A stretch of DNA of 64,000 nucleotides from Rhodanobacter panaciterrae (GCF_014651895.1 NZ_BMXT01000001.1:310001-374000); one strand, 5' to 3'; counted from the stretch's first letter, positions 8,704-19,846 are shown. Notes: a model not told the origin generated them from the sequence alone. Translations and numbers: made by a program.

Positions 8704-9918
8704 ATGCAAATTCAACCCATACTCGCAGCGTTGCGTCGTCATCGGCTGGCCACCTTGCTGATCGCGCTGGAGATCGCGCTGGCCTGCGCCGTGCTGTGCA
8801 ATGCCTGCTTCCTGATCGCCAACCGCATTGCCCTGATCCATCTCGACAGCGGCGTGGATCAATCCTCGTTGGCGACGGTGCAGTTGACTGGCTACGAGGA
8901 CAATCAGGCGAACGATCTCAATGCACGCGTGCTGGCCGGCTTCCGCGGCATCGCGGGCATGCAGTCGGTCAGCGTGCTCAATTCCATTCCCTTCGGCGCA
9001 CGGCGCGGCACGGCGGGGATGACGCTGGATCAGGCCGGGCAGAAGTTCGGTGGCGTGGTGGAGTTCTATGTCGGCGGTCCGGGCAGCTTGGAGGCGCTGG
9101 GCGTGAAACTGGTCGCGGGTCGCGGCCCGCAAATGGACGACTTCCAGGCTTTCACCGGACTGATGCCCAACAATGCATCGGTGCAGATCACCCGCACGCT
9201 GGCCAATCATCTGTGGCCAGGCGCCGATCCTCTGGGCAAGACATTCTGGCTCGGCGACCTGCAGTACCGGGTGGTCGGCGTGATCGATCATCTGGTCAGG
9301 CCGGACCCCGGCCGCTGGCCCGGTGACAGCAAGGACTGGTCGATCTTCGTGCCGGCGCAGACGGGTGTTTTCCTTTCCGGCAGCTACCTGCTGCGCGCCG
9401 ATCCGAAAGATCTGCCGCGCGTGCTGCGCGAAGCGCGCGACTTGGTACGCAAGGTCGCTCCGGACGCCGTGCTCGATCAGGACGGCAGCAAGACCCTTGA
9501 CGACCTTCGCACCGAGGGTTTTCAGAAGGACCGCGCGATGATCGGCATGCTGGTCGGCGTGATCGTCTCGCTCCTGCTGGCGACCGCGCTGGGTATCGTC
9601 GGACTGGCCAGTTTCTGGGTGCAGCAGCGGCGCCGGCAGATCGGCATCCGTCGCGCCATCGGCGCCACACGTCGAGACATCTTGCACTACTTCCAGATCG
9701 AAAACTTCCTGATCGTCAGTGGCGGCATTGCGCTGGGCATGCTGCTGGCCTACGCGTTGAACCTGCTGTTGATGCAGCACTACGAATTGCCGCGCCTGCC
9801 GTTGTATTACCTGCCGATCGCAGCGCTGGTGCTGTGGGGGCTAGGCCAGCTTGCCGTGCTCGGCCCCGCGCTGCGCGCGGCGGCGGTGCCGCCGGTGGTG
9901 GCGACGAGGTCGGTATGA
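8704..9918 (+). CDS. FtsX/MacB-type ABC permease, class B
   Basis: 404 aa. The frame is open further upstream inside the previous gene, but the start MQIQPILAALRRHRLATLL matches the sister genes, and AAGGAG lies 8 nt before ATG 8704. Class B signatures: LEIALACAVLCNACF, IGIRRAIGATRRDILHYFQIENF, tail PPVVATRSV. Last gene of the eight-permease array. The sigma-54 regulator follows after 88 bp with no palindrome between, so it may be in the same transcript. Confidence 0.92.
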   Translation: MQIQPILAALRRHRLATLLIALEIALACAVLCNACFLIANRIALIHLDSGVDQSSLATVQLTGYEDNQANDLNARVLAGFRGIAGMQSVSVLNSIPFGARRGTAGMTLDQAGQKFGGVVEFYVGGPGSLEALGVKLVAGRGPQMDDFQAFTGLMPNNASVQITRTLANHLWPGADPLGKTFWLGDLQYRVVGVIDHLVRPDPGRWPGDSKDWSIFVPAQTGVFLSGSYLLRADPKDLPRVLREARDLVRKVAPDAVLDQDGSKTLDDLRTEGFQKDRAMIGMLVGVIVSLLLATALGIVGLASFWVQQRRRQIGIRRAIGATRRDILHYFQIENFLIVSGGIALGMLLAYALNLLLMQHYELPRLPLYYLPIAALVLWGLGQLAVLGPALRAAAVPPVVATRSV

Positions 9919-10006
9919 ATAGTGAGTTCTCAGGTATACGCGTGACGATAGTCATGGCAACCTTTGTGGTCCGAGCGGCATCCATGTCCGCATGTGCAGA
10001 AGAAAG

Positions 10007-11347
<1,341 letters not shown>

Positions 11348-11386
11348 GGCATAGGCATTGATCGATTTTTCGGGGATGCTGTGGCC

Positions 11387-12793
11387 ATGCGACCGCTGAT
11401 GACCCTCAAGCTGCGCCTGACCCTGCTGCTTGGCGTGGCGGCGCTGGCCGGTGCGCTGATCTATGCCGGTGTCACGCAGTGGCCACTGCCACAGCTGTTG
11501 TTGTGGCTGCAAACCGCGCTGACGGCAAAGCCGGCGACGGCGGCAGTGATCAAGGCGCAGCCCGAGCTTCATCTGGGCATCTACGGGGGCCTCGGCATCT
11601 GCGCCGTGCTGCTGTTGCTGCTGGCATTCTGGCTGGCCGGCCTCGGGATGGCGCCGGTGAGCCGCCTGCTGCGGGCGCTGGAAGGTGCGGTGGCGAGCTA
11701 CCGCGACGGCGATTTCAGTTTCTCGATCGCGATCAACCGGAGTGACGAGCTGGGCGAACTGATCCGCATGCACAATGCGCTGGGGCAGACCCTGCGCGAA
11801 CAACGCCAGCATCTGGTGCAACGCGAACTGCTGCTCGACACCGTGGTGCAGAACACGCCGGTGGCGCTGGTGCTGACCGATTCGATCGGCCGCGTCGCCT
11901 ACGCCAACATCGCTTCGCGGCATCTGTTCAACGAAGGCCGCAACCTGATCGGACTGGATTTTGCCGCGCTGCTGGCCGATGCGCCGGAAGCGTTGCGCAA
12001 GGCAGTGGAAAGTGGCGAGGATGCGCTGCTCAGCGTGGAGATGGACGGCAGCGAGGAAACCTTCCATCTGTCGCAGCGCGCGTTCCGCCTGCAGGGCCGG
12101 CCGCATCGGTTGCAGCTGTTCCGGCGCATGACGCGTGAATTGTCGCGGCAGGAAGTGGCGACCTGGAAGCGGGTGATCCGGGTGATCAGCCACGAACTCA
12201 ACAATTCGCTTGCGCCGATTTCCTCGCTGGCGCATTCCGGCGCCGAGCTGGCGCGGCGCGGCCAACTCGACCGCCTGCCCAATGTGTTTGCCACCATCAG
12301 CGAACGCGCAATGCACCTGCACGGCTTCATTGCCGGATATGCGAGCTTCGCCAAGTTGCCCACGCCGCAGCCGGTGGCGGTCGAATGGACGCGATTCCTC
12401 GAAGGCTTGGCACTGCATTGCCGTTACCGGCTGGCTGCACCGCCACCGGAACGCCCGGGCGTATTCGATGCCGTGCAGATCGAGCAGGTGTTGATCAACC
12501 TGATCAAGAACGCGCACGAATCGGGTAGCGTCGAAGATGAAGTCACGCTGACGATCCTGGAAGTCGGCAGCGAGCTGCGCATCGAGGTGGCCGATCGCGG
12601 CCCCGGCATGAGCGAGACCGTGCTGGCGCAGGCGTTGCTGCCGTTCTATTCGACCAAGCGCTCCGGCACCGGCCTCGGCCTGGCGCTGGCGCGGGAGATC
12701 ACCGAAGCCCACGGTGGCCGCGTATTGCTGGCCAATCGCGAAGGCGGCGGTTTGCGCGTGAGCCTGCGGCTGCCGCAGTCAGCACCGAGATAA
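11387..12793 (+). CDS. NtrY-like sensor histidine kinase
   Basis: 468 aa from ATG 11387 (GTG 11381 is an alternative). Two membrane segments (about 10-28 and 62-85) enclose a short periplasmic loop with few sensory features. Then come a HAMP-like linker, a PAS domain (about 145-225), the H-box [13 protein letters not shown] with H269, N-box [13 protein letters not shown]1 DRGPGM and G2 GTGLGLAL. The domain order fits NtrY/AtoS-type partners of NtrC regulators. It follows the regulator by 39 bp and is its likely cognate kinase. The signal sensed is unknown. Confidence 0.92.
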   Translation: MRPLMTLKLRLTLLLGVAALAGALIYAGVTQWPLPQLLLWLQTALTAKPATAAVIKAQPELHLGIYGGLGICAVLLLLLAFWLAGLGMAPVSRLLRALEGAVASYRDGDFSFSIAINRSDELGELIRMHNALGQTLREQRQHLVQRELLLDTVVQNTPVALVLTDSIGRVAYANIASRHLFNEGRNLIGLDFAALLADAPEALRKAVESGEDALLSVEMDGSEETFHLSQRAFRLQGRPHRLQLFRRMTRELSRQEVATWKRVIRVISHELNNSLAPISSLAHSGAELARRGQLDRLPNVFATISERAMHLHGFIAGYASFAKLPTPQPVAVEWTRFLEGLALHCRYRLAAPPPERPGVFDAVQIEQVLINLIKNAHESGSVEDEVTLTILEVGSELRIEVADRGPGMSETVLAQALLPFYSTKRSGTGLGLALAREITEAHGGRVLLANREGGGLRVSLRLPQSAPR

Positions 12794-12839
12794 GCATCGA
12801 CTCGCCTATACTCAAGGCTTCTTCAGGAGTAGGGGGTGG

Positions 12840-13787
12840 ATGATGGGACAGCTTCTCGCGTTGGTGATCGTGTTCGTCGTCGTGGTTGGCGTGGCCAAGC
12901 TGGTGCGCATCGTGCCGCAGGGTTTCGAATGGACGGTGGAGACGTTCGGCAAGTACACCCGCACGCTCAGCCCCGGTCTGCATTTCCTGATCCCGATCTA
13001 CCAAGCGGTCGGGCGCAAGATCAACATGATGGAGCAGGTGCTGGACGTGCCGTCGCAGGACGTGATCACCAAGGACAACGCGGTGGTGCGTGTCGATGGC
13101 GTGGTGTTCTACCAGGTGCTCGACGCTTCCAAGGCCGCTTACGAGGTGTCCAATCTTGAGCAAGCCTCACTGGCGCTGATCATGACCAATATCCGTACCG
13201 TGCTCGGCTCGATGGATCTGGATGAATCGCTGAGCCAGCGTGACGCGATCAACGCCAAGCTGCTGCGCGTGGTGGACGAGGCGACCCATCCATGGGGCGT
13301 CAAGGTCAACCGCATCGAGATCAAGGACATTGCGCCGCCGCGCGACCTGATCGACGCAATGGCCCGACAGATGAAGGCCGAGCGCGAGAAGCGCGCAAAC
13401 ATCCTCGATGCCGAGGGCTTCCGTCAGGCGGCGATCCTCAAGGCCGAAGGCGAGAAGCAGTCGGTGATCCTCGCTGCCGAGGGTGAGAAGGAAGCCGCGT
13501 TCCGCGCCGCCGAAGCGCGCGAGCGTTCGGCCGAGGCCGAGGCGAAGGCGACCACGATGGTCTCCGACGCGATCTCCGGCGGCAACGTCAACGCGCTGAA
13601 CTACTTCGTCGCCAACAACTACGTCGAGGCGCTGAAGGAAATGGCGAAGTCGCCGAACCAGAAGATGCTGCTGCTGCCGATCGAGGCCACCGGCATCTTG
13701 GGTTCGCTGGCGGGTATCGCCGAGCTGGCCAAGGAGTCGCTGGGTCAGCAGCAGAAGGCGGCGGCGATCCAGCCGCCGTTGCGCTGA
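12840..13787 (+). CDS. qmcA: SPFH/Band 7 membrane protein, QmcA-like
   Basis: 315 aa. An N-terminal membrane anchor (about 4-20) precedes a stomatin/prohibitin (SPFH) domain beginning [21 protein letters not shown] long Glu/Ala/Lys-rich helical region (about 180-240, [20 protein letters not shown]) is probably coiled coil and oligomerises. Family members organise membrane microdomains and can restrain FtsH-type proteolysis. GGAG lies upstream, and ATG 12843 is an alternative start. The nfeD gene follows 10 bp downstream, the usual stomatin-NfeD operon. Confidence 0.9.
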   Translation: MMGQLLALVIVFVVVVGVAKLVRIVPQGFEWTVETFGKYTRTLSPGLHFLIPIYQAVGRKINMMEQVLDVPSQDVITKDNAVVRVDGVVFYQVLDASKAAYEVSNLEQASLALIMTNIRTVLGSMDLDESLSQRDAINAKLLRVVDEATHPWGVKVNRIEIKDIAPPRDLIDAMARQMKAEREKRANILDAEGFRQAAILKAEGEKQSVILAAEGEKEAAFRAAEARERSAEAEAKATTMVSDAISGGNVNALNYFVANNYVEALKEMAKSPNQKMLLLPIEATGILGSLAGIAELAKESLGQQQKAAAIQPPLR

Positions 13788-13797
13788 GGCCGCGGCC

Positions 13798-14244
13798 ATG
13801 TGGGATCTTTCCGTGCATTACCTGTGGTGGATTCTCGCGTTGTTGCTGATCGCCGGCGAGGTATTGCTGCCGGGTTATTTCATGCTGTGGATCGGTCTGG
13901 CCGCCGCCGCGATGGGTGTGGTGTTGTGGGCTGTGCCGACGCTGGGTCTGCTGACGCAGGCGGTGTTGTTCGCGCTGCTGGCGTTCGCATTCTGCGTCGG
14001 TTACGCGCGCTGGCTGCGACCGCGGCTGGAGCGCAGTGCGCCTGGTGACGAGCGCCTGAACCGGCGTGGCGAACAGATGATCGGCCAGCGTTACGTGCTG
14101 GTCGAGCCGATCGTCAACGGTCGCGGCAAGGCCCGCGTCGGTGACGGCCAGTGGCTGGTCAGCGGGCCGGATCTGCCGCTGGGCAGCACGGTGGAAGTGG
14201 TGGCCGTCGAAGGCACCACCTTGCAGGTGCGCGCGGCGGCATGA
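13798..14244 (+). CDS. NfeD family membrane protein, short form
   Basis: 148 aa. Three to four membrane segments in residues 8-75 (WWILALLLIAGEVLLPGYF…) and a C-terminal OB-fold of about 60 residues (GQRYVLVEPIVNGRGKARVGDGQW). This is the short NfeD1b type without a protease domain, partner of SPFH proteins. The stop overlaps the next start (ATGA). Confidence 0.9.
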   Translation: MWDLSVHYLWWILALLLIAGEVLLPGYFMLWIGLAAAAMGVVLWAVPTLGLLTQAVLFALLAFAFCVGYARWLRPRLERSAPGDERLNRRGEQMIGQRYVLVEPIVNGRGKARVGDGQWLVSGPDLPLGSTVEVVAVEGTTLQVRAAA

Positions 14245-15521
14245 GCGCGGGCGACACCATCAGCCGGCAGCAGTTCGCCACCACGGCGCTGACGACGCGG
14301 ATCGCGTTTTTGCTGGAGCTGGCGCGGCGACTGCACCAGTACGGCACCTCGGCGCCGCGACTGGAGACGGCGGTGGCTGGCGCGGCACAACGGTTGGGGC
14401 TGGCCGCCGATGTGTGGTCCAGCCCGACTGCGATCATCATTTCCTTTGCCGATCTGGCGCAAGGCGAAGACGGCGTGGCGCAGACCACCCAGGTGATGCG
14501 GCTGGCACCGGGCGAGGTGAATCTGCAGCGTTTGTGTGAGGCCGACGACATCGCCGATCGCGCGATTGCCGGCGAGCTGGATCTGCGCGAGGGCTTCCGT
14601 CTGTTGCGTGCGCTGGGCCGACCGGACACGCGTCGCGAGAAGGTCGGCCTGATCGCCAGCTATGGCCTGTCCGCGGCCAGCATTGCGGCGTTGTTCCTGC
14701 ACAGCTCGTGGGTGGATCTGCTGGTGGCCGGCGTGATCGGCGTGATCATCGGCGGCATCAGCATGCTGGCGGCCAACCGGCCGCGGCTGGCGGTGGCCAG
14801 CGATGCGATCTGTGCGCTGGTGGCCACCGCGGTGACGATCGTGGTGAGCGCGTTCGTGGTGCCGCTGGCGATCAAGTCGGTGGTACTGGCCAGCCTGATC
14901 ATTCTGATCCCAGGCATGTCGCTGACCACCGCAGTTCGCGAGATATCCAGCCAGCATCTGGTCTCTGGCATGGCGCGCATGGGGGGCGCGATGTCGACGT
15001 TGCTCAAGCTCACCTTCGGCACCATCGCAGCCACCCAGCTGTGCGGTGCGCTGGGCATCACGGCGCGCGATTTCGCCTTGCCGGCGCTGCCGACGTGGAC
15101 CGATTACCCCGCACTGCTGGTCGCGGCGATCGCGTTCGCCATCCTGTTCCGTGCGGCCAAGCGCGACTGGCCGGTGGTGATCCTGGCGGTGATCGTGGGT
15201 TATCTGGCCACGCGCTGGGGCGGCGCGATTTCCGGTTCACTGCCGGGCGCGCCGTTTGGCGTATTCCTCGGTGGATTGCTGCTGGGTGCCATGGCGAATA
15301 TCTACGCGCGATTCGCGCGTCGGCCGGGTGCGGTGATTCGCGAGCCCGGCATTCTGTTGCTGGTACCGGGCAGTGTCGGTTTTCGCAGCATGTCGTTTCT
15401 GCTCGAACGCGATACGTCGCTGGGCATGGATACCGGCCTGTTGCTGTTGACCCTGCTGGTATCGTTGGTGGCTGGATTGATGTTTGGCGACCTGCTGGTC
15501 TCGCCGCGTCGATCGCTGTGA
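14241..15521 (+). CDS. Threonine/serine exporter family protein (ThrE-like)
   Basis: 426 aa. An N-terminal soluble ThrE/DUF1212 part (about 15-140) is followed by about ten hydrophobic segments covering both ThrE halves in one chain. The tail motif LLLVPGSVGFRSM is typical of the ThrE_2 part. ATG 14241 overlaps the nfeD stop by 4 nt. The start could lie upstream in frame, but the family N-terminus (TTRIAFLLELARRLHQYGTSAPRLE region) supports this one. Probably exports threonine/serine or small peptides across the inner membrane; specificity is not deducible. Confidence 0.88.
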   Translation: MSAGDTISRQQFATTALTTRIAFLLELARRLHQYGTSAPRLETAVAGAAQRLGLAADVWSSPTAIIISFADLAQGEDGVAQTTQVMRLAPGEVNLQRLCEADDIADRAIAGELDLREGFRLLRALGRPDTRREKVGLIASYGLSAASIAALFLHSSWVDLLVAGVIGVIIGGISMLAANRPRLAVASDAICALVATAVTIVVSAFVVPLAIKSVVLASLIILIPGMSLTTAVREISSQHLVSGMARMGGAMSTLLKLTFGTIAATQLCGALGITARDFALPALPTWTDYPALLVAAIAFAILFRAAKRDWPVVILAVIVGYLATRWGGAISGSLPGAPFGVFLGGLLLGAMANIYARFARRPGAVIREPGILLLVPGSVGFRSMSFLLERDTSLGMDTGLLLLTLLVSLVAGLMFGDLLVSPRRSL

Positions 15522-15530
15522 AGCGAAAAT

Positions 15531-15560
15531 AAAAACGCCGGCTTTCAGGCCGGCGTTTTT
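15531..15560. terminator. Bidirectional rho-independent terminator
   Basis: Perfect 12-bp arms AAAAACGCCGGC / GCCGGCGTTTTT with a 6-nt loop. It lies between the converging ThrE-like and H-NS-like genes and has T-runs in both directions. Confidence 0.9.
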
Positions 15561-15613
15561 ATTTGGATCACATGCAGATTTACTGATGCGTGATCTCAAT
15601 TTGGAGCGGGCGA

Positions 15614-15937
15614 TCAGATCGCCAGATCCTTTTCCTTCTTGCCGGCCTTCAGCGCGTCGTTGTACCAGTGCGGACGCTTGCCGCGGCCGGACCAGGTCTG
15701 CGCCGGGTTGGCCGGATTGCGGTATTTCGGGGCGACCGTGCCGGTCGTGCGCTTGGCCTTGCCACGGGTGCTGCCGAAGATGTCCTCGAAGGTATATCCC
15801 TCGGCCTTGATCAGCGCGTGCACTTTCTCGCGCAGCTTGACGACTTTTTCCTTGCGCAATTCGTTCTGGCGAACCTGCGCCTTGCTGATCAGGTCATTCA
15901 GCTGGGTGTGATTGAGATTCTTGATATCGACGGCCAT
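15614..15937 (-). CDS. H-NS family nucleoid protein, Xanthomonas type
   Basis: 107 aa. An N-terminal helical oligomerisation part (about 1-50, Lys/Glu rich) and a C-terminal DNA-binding motif at about 71-95 (YRNPANPAQTWSGRGKRPHW), the core of H-NS/BpH3-type proteins. Expected to bind AT-rich DNA and silence transcription. The 285-bp region upstream is clearly more AT-rich than its surroundings, compatible with autoregulation. The gene stands alone, ended by a strong bidirectional terminator. Confidence 0.9.
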   Translation of the reverse strand: MAVDIKNLNHTQLNDLISKAQVRQNELRKEKVVKLREKVHALIKAEGYTFEDIFGSTRGKAKRTTGTVAPKYRNPANPAQTWSGRGKRPHWYNDALKAGKKEKDLAI

Positions 15938-16037
15938 GATGGACTCCCAGGGTGAGTGTCGAGAATTAAGCGGTCTGGCCAGGGTCTGATTATTATCGGG
16001 GACGGAGCCAGACGCATGGAGAGTTGTTGCAGTCTGG

Positions 16038-16067
16038 ATTCTCGCTGATTCACGGAATAGTTGTAAA
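16038..16067 (-). promoter_or_regulatory. Candidate sigma-70 promoter of the H-NS-like gene
   Basis: On the minus strand, TTTACA (-35) and GAGAAT (-10) are 18 nt apart, about 100 nt before the start codon, inside an AT-rich stretch. The match is moderate. The rest of 15938-16170 holds no gene. Confidence 0.35.
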
Positions 16068-16170
16068 GCGTAATGCGTCCCGAAAAGTACTCATTCACAT
16101 TAAACGCAATTAATGGTGTTTCCGCCGATTTTGAATAATCGATTCGGAGATTTCACGACATCGAATGCAG

Positions 16171-16195
16171 AAACGGCCGCACAAAGCGGCCGTTT
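16171..16195 (-). terminator. Terminator of proS
   Basis: Perfect 10-bp arms AAACGGCCGC / GCGGCCGTTT with a 5-nt loop, 28 bp after the proS stop. Only a short T-run follows. Confidence 0.75.
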
Positions 16196-16223
16196 CGGTT
16201 AATTCGGGGTTATCTCCCGATGC

Positions 16224-17921
16224 TCAACCAAGCAAGGCAAACAGTTCGTCTTCGCTGAGTGCGCGACTTTCGCTCTCGCCGCGGGCGCGATATTCCAGTG
16301 TGCCGGCAGTCAATCCGCGATCGCTGACCACGACGCGATGTGGAATGCCGATCAGCTCCATGTCGGCAAACATGCCGCCCGGACGCAGGCCGCGGTCATC
16401 CAGCACGGCTTCGATGCCGTGCTGGCCCAGCGACTGGTACAGCGCCTCGGCGGCTGCGCTCACTTCGGGCAGGTTCTTCGGGTTGATCACGCACACCGCG
16501 ACTCGCCATGGCGCCATCGCTTCCGGCCACAGGATGCCGGCGTCATCGTGGCGCTGCTCGATCGCGGCGGCGACGATGCGGCTGACGCCGATGCCGTAGC
16601 AGCCCATGGTCATCAACTGGGCCTTGCCGGTCTCGTCGATCACGCTCGCCTTGAGTGCCTCGGCATATTTCTGGCCGAGCTGGAACACATGGCCGACCTC
16701 GATGCCGCGGGCGATATGCAGCACGCCGTTGCCGTCCGGTGACAAATCGCCCTCGACCACATTGCGCAGATCGGCGATACGGGTGATGCGTGCATCGCGA
16801 TCCCAGTTCGCACCGGTGTAATGGCTGCCGTCTGCCTGGCCGCCGCAGACGAAATCGGCGAGCACGGCGGCATCGCGGTCGACGATGACGGGAATCGAAT
16901 CCGGCAGGCCGACCGGGCCGATGAAGCCTGGGCGAGTACCGGTGGCAGCAAGGATTTCCTCTTCGCTGGCGAGTACCGACTGATCCGGCAGTTCGGCCAG
17001 CTTGCCGGCCTTCACTTCGTTGATCTCGTGATCGCCGCGCAGGCACAGCGCGACCAGGCCATCGCGACCGCGCACCAGCAAGGTCTTCACGCACTGCTGT
17101 GGCGAGACCTTGAGGAAGCCGCTGACGTCGGCGATGGTTTTCTGGGTCGGTGTATCGATCCGCTGCAACGCAGCGGCAGGAGCCGGACGCGCGATCGTCG
17201 GTGCCAGCGCCTCGGCTTTCTCCAGATTCGCGGCGTAATCGGAGCCGTCGGAAAATGCGATCGCGTCTTCGCCGGAATCGGCGAGTACCTGGAATTCATG
17301 GCTGGCGTTGCCGCCGATCGCACCGGTATCGGCCTGCACCGCGCGGAAGGTCAAGCCGAGCCGGGTGAAAATGCGCACATAAGCCTGGTACATCGCGGCA
17401 TACGTCTCGGCCAGCGATTCCTGTGTCAGGTGAAACGAATAGGCATCCTTCATCAGGAATTCGCGCGCGCGCATTACGCCGAAACGTGGGCGGATTTCAT
17501 CGCGGAACTTGGTCTGGATCTGATAGAAGTTGACCGGCAGCTGCTTGTAGCTTTTCAGCTCGTTGCGGGCGTAATCGGTGACAACTTCCTCGGCGGTGGG
17601 GGCGTAGCAGAACTCCTGTTCCTTGCGATCCTTGATCTTCAGCAGCTGGGGGCCGAACTTCGCCCAGCGGCCGCTTTCCTCCCACAGCTCCCTGGGCTGG
17701 ATGGTCGGCATCAGCATTTCGATCGCGCCGGCGCGGTCCATTTCCTCGCGCACGATGGTTTCCACCTTGCGCAGCACACGCAGGCCCAGCGGACTCCAGG
17801 TGTACAGGCCCGAAGCGAGCCGGCGGATCATGCCGGCGCGCAGCATCAGCCGGTGGCTGGCGATTTCGGCGTCGGCGGGGACTTCCTTGACGGTGGCCAG
17901 ATGAAATTGGCTGAGGCGCAT
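16224..17921 (-). CDS. proS: Prolyl-tRNA synthetase
   Basis: 565 aa, close to the 572 aa of E. coli. Start set at [19 protein letters not shown], which matches the family; an in-frame ATG 33 nt upstream would add 11 residues. Class II synthetase: motif 2 and 3 regions lie either side of an editing insertion (INS, about 225-405) typical of bacterial ProS, then an anticodon-binding domain with the [20 protein letters not shown] segment. Charges tRNA-Pro in the cytoplasm. Confidence 0.96.
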   Translation of the reverse strand: MRLSQFHLATVKEVPADAEIASHRLMLRAGMIRRLASGLYTWSPLGLRVLRKVETIVREEMDRAGAIEMLMPTIQPRELWEESGRWAKFGPQLLKIKDRKEQEFCYAPTAEEVVTDYARNELKSYKQLPVNFYQIQTKFRDEIRPRFGVMRAREFLMKDAYSFHLTQESLAETYAAMYQAYVRIFTRLGLTFRAVQADTGAIGGNASHEFQVLADSGEDAIAFSDGSDYAANLEKAEALAPTIARPAPAAALQRIDTPTQKTIADVSGFLKVSPQQCVKTLLVRGRDGLVALCLRGDHEINEVKAGKLAELPDQSVLASEEEILAATGTRPGFIGPVGLPDSIPVIVDRDAAVLADFVCGGQADGSHYTGANWDRDARITRIADLRNVVEGDLSPDGNGVLHIARGIEVGHVFQLGQKYAEALKASVIDETGKAQLMTMGCYGIGVSRIVAAAIEQRHDDAGILWPEAMAPWRVAVCVINPKNLPEVSAAAEALYQSLGQHGIEAVLDDRGLRPGGMFADMELIGIPHRVVVSDRGLTAGTLEYRARGESESRALSEDELFALLG

Positions 17922-17990
17922 GCGGGCAATTCCGGCGTGATGAAAGACGCCCATTGTAGCGGCCTGCTGGCACCCTCGCTGATCACGCGC

Positions 17991-18019
17991 GGCGCCGGCA
18001 GGGAAGCCGCGCCGGCGCC
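17991..18019 (-). terminator. Putative terminator of the DUF4124 gene
   Basis: Arms GGCGCCGGC / GCCGGCGCC (9 bp, 11-nt loop), 14 bp beyond the stop of the DUF4124 gene. There is no T-run, so activity is uncertain. Confidence 0.4.
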
Positions 18020-18032
18020 GGGCAACGGGTGA

Positions 18033-18458
18033 TTATTGGGCCTGGCAATACTGGTTGTACTGGCCCTGCGCTGCATCGATCTGCTGCTTGCGTTGGGCGG
18101 CGTCGAGCGCGGTGGCTTTGCCGTCCTGCTGCATGACGACAGGACCGCTGCCCTGCAGCGCAGCCAGATTGGCTTTCAGCGATGTGCACAGCTTGCTGCG
18201 GTTTTCCGGGGTATCCGCCACCGGCTGGGCCGGTGCGGCGGTGGGCTCGCGGCTGCCGCCCGAACCCTCGGCTGGCGTCGGTGCGGCCAGCGGCTGCACC
18301 GTACCGGTGGTGGTCACCTTGGAGAACTTCGTGCCCTGCGCTGGCGGCGCCTCCGAGTAATGCACGGTGCCGCTGGCGTCTGTCCATTTGTAGACCTGGG
18401 CGGTGGCGGCCAGTGGGGTCAGCAACAGCAACGCCACGACGATCAGCGAACGGTGCAT
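18033..18458 (-). CDS. Exported DUF4124 domain protein
   Basis: 141 aa. Start at MHRSLIVVALLLL, with a TGGAGA ribosome site 5 nt upstream, gives a clean signal peptide cleaved after ATA. The DUF4124 motif VYKWTDASGTVHYSEAPP follows at once, then a Pro/Ala/Thr-rich stretch and a Gln-rich C-terminus. Periplasmic, role unknown in general. Divergent from pssA across 109 bp. Confidence 0.88.
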   Translation of the reverse strand: MHRSLIVVALLLLTPLAATAQVYKWTDASGTVHYSEAPPAQGTKFSKVTTTGTVQPLAAPTPAEGSGGSREPTAAPAQPVADTPENRSKLCTSLKANLAALQGSGPVVMQQDGKATALDAAQRKQQIDAAQGQYNQYCQAQ

Positions 18459-18567
18459 GGTGTTCTCCATTTCATGGGAATTCGGCAGGCTACTTGTTAT
18501 CACTGTGACGGCCCGGACTCAAGCAGCCGATGGTTTACACTGCGCGCATCCTGTCACGGAATGATTC

Positions 18568-19350
18568 ATGAGCGAGCCCATGCCCGTCCGCCCGCCCCGC
18601 CACCGGGGTATTTACCTGTTGCCGAACCTGTTCACTACCGGGGCGATGTTCGCGGGTTTCTACGCGATTATCGCCAGCATCGGCGGGCGTTACAGCGAGG
18701 CGGCAGTGGCCGTGTTCATCGCTGCAGTGCTGGACGGCATGGATGGCCGGGTGGCGCGGATGACCGGTACCCAGACCGAATTCGGCGTGCAGTACGACTC
18801 GCTGTCCGACCTGGTCAGCTTCGGGCTGGCGCCGGCGCTGGTGATGTATACATGGTCGCTGTCCACCTTGCGCGATTTCGGTCCGCTGTGGGGCAAGTTG
18901 GGCTGGGCTTCCGCCTTCGTCTACGCCGCCTGCGCCGCGTTGCGGCTGGCACGTTTCAACACCCAGGTCGGCGTGGCCGACAAGCGCTATTTCCAGGGGT
19001 TGGCCAGCCCGGCGGCGGCGGCGGTGTGCATGTCGTTCGTGTGGAGCGTGGACAAGTTCGGCCTGTCCGGCAGTGAGTTCTGCTTCATCACGCCGGTGAT
19101 CGCGGTGGTCGTCGGCCTGCTGATGGTCAGCCGATTCCGTTATTTCAGCTTCAAGTCGCTGCCGATGGGAGATCGACAGCGCGTACCGTTCGGCTGGATG
19201 GTCGGCGCAGTGCTGCTGATCGCGCTACTGATCCTGGATACGCCTCGGGTGCTGTTTGCCGGTTTCACGGTCTATCTGCTGTCCGGGCCGGTATGGACAA
19301 TCTGGGGTCTGGCCACGCATCGGCGCCGGACACGGCGCAACCCGGCATGA
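18568..19350 (+). CDS. pssA: CDP-diacylglycerol-serine O-phosphatidyltransferase
   Basis: 260 aa, type II phosphatidylserine synthase. Makes phosphatidylserine from CDP-diacylglycerol and serine at the inner membrane, the first step to phosphatidylethanolamine. The CDP-alcohol phosphotransferase motif is intact: DGMDGRVAR…G…D…D in residues 52-77 (…YDSLSDLVSFG). About seven or eight hydrophobic segments. The following gene overlaps by ATGA. Confidence 0.94.
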   Translation: MSEPMPVRPPRHRGIYLLPNLFTTGAMFAGFYAIIASIGGRYSEAAVAVFIAAVLDGMDGRVARMTGTQTEFGVQYDSLSDLVSFGLAPALVMYTWSLSTLRDFGPLWGKLGWASAFVYAACAALRLARFNTQVGVADKRYFQGLASPAAAAVCMSFVWSVDKFGLSGSEFCFITPVIAVVVGLLMVSRFRYFSFKSLPMGDRQRVPFGWMVGAVLLIALLILDTPRVLFAGFTVYLLSGPVWTIWGLATHRRRTRRNPA

Positions 19351-19841
19351 ATGCGAGCCCGCGTCAACATGTGACGGCCAGCCATCGCGACCGTGTGTTG
19401 CGCGCGCTGGGTGTGACGCCGTGGGTGCGACGAGCGGCAACGGAGCTGTCGGTGGACATCGTCGAGCCGGATCCGTCGGTAACGGATACCGCCAACGGAG
19501 TGGCTTGCGTAGTGGTGCTGCCGGAAGGCTGCAGCACGCGCGAACTCGACCTGTTGGGTCGTGCGCTCAATGCCTGCGGGGCGATGCTGGCCCGTGCTGC
19601 GCGCGTCACGGTCAGTGGAGGCCAACTCGCGGCGGGTCTGCCTGAGGCGCGCGCCTATCTGGTGTTCGGCGAAGCACAAGCGCATGCATTGGGACGCGCC
19701 TTGCCGGCAGCGGCGATGCACCAGGCGCAGATCGTGCTGGCCGATGAACCGGCGCTGGTACTGACCAGCGCCGGCGCCAAACGGCGGCTGTGGAGTGCGC
19801 TGCGCAGCCTGCGCCGCGCGCTGGCCACAGCGGGCAGCTAG
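19347..19841 (+). CDS. Probable DNA polymerase III psi subunit (HolD-like)
   Basis: 164 aa, recognised only by weak local similarity to E. coli HolD. Near the N-terminus RVLRALGVTPWVRR resembles HolD LQQLGITQWSLRRP. In the C-terminal half a …P.L.L….A+R.LW.. pattern (EPALVLTSAGAKRRLWSAL) resembles the HolD C-terminal helix. It lies directly before rimI, as holD does in E. coli. Start at ATG 19347 overlaps the pssA stop. If correct, it links the clamp loader to chi and SSB. Alternative: an unrelated lineage-specific protein. Confidence 0.55.
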   Translation: MNASPRQHVTASHRDRVLRALGVTPWVRRAATELSVDIVEPDPSVTDTANGVACVVVLPEGCSTRELDLLGRALNACGAMLARAARVTVSGGQLAAGLPEARAYLVFGEAQAHALGRALPAAAMHQAQIVLADEPALVLTSAGAKRRLWSALRSLRRALATAGS

Positions 19842-19846
19842 CCGTG

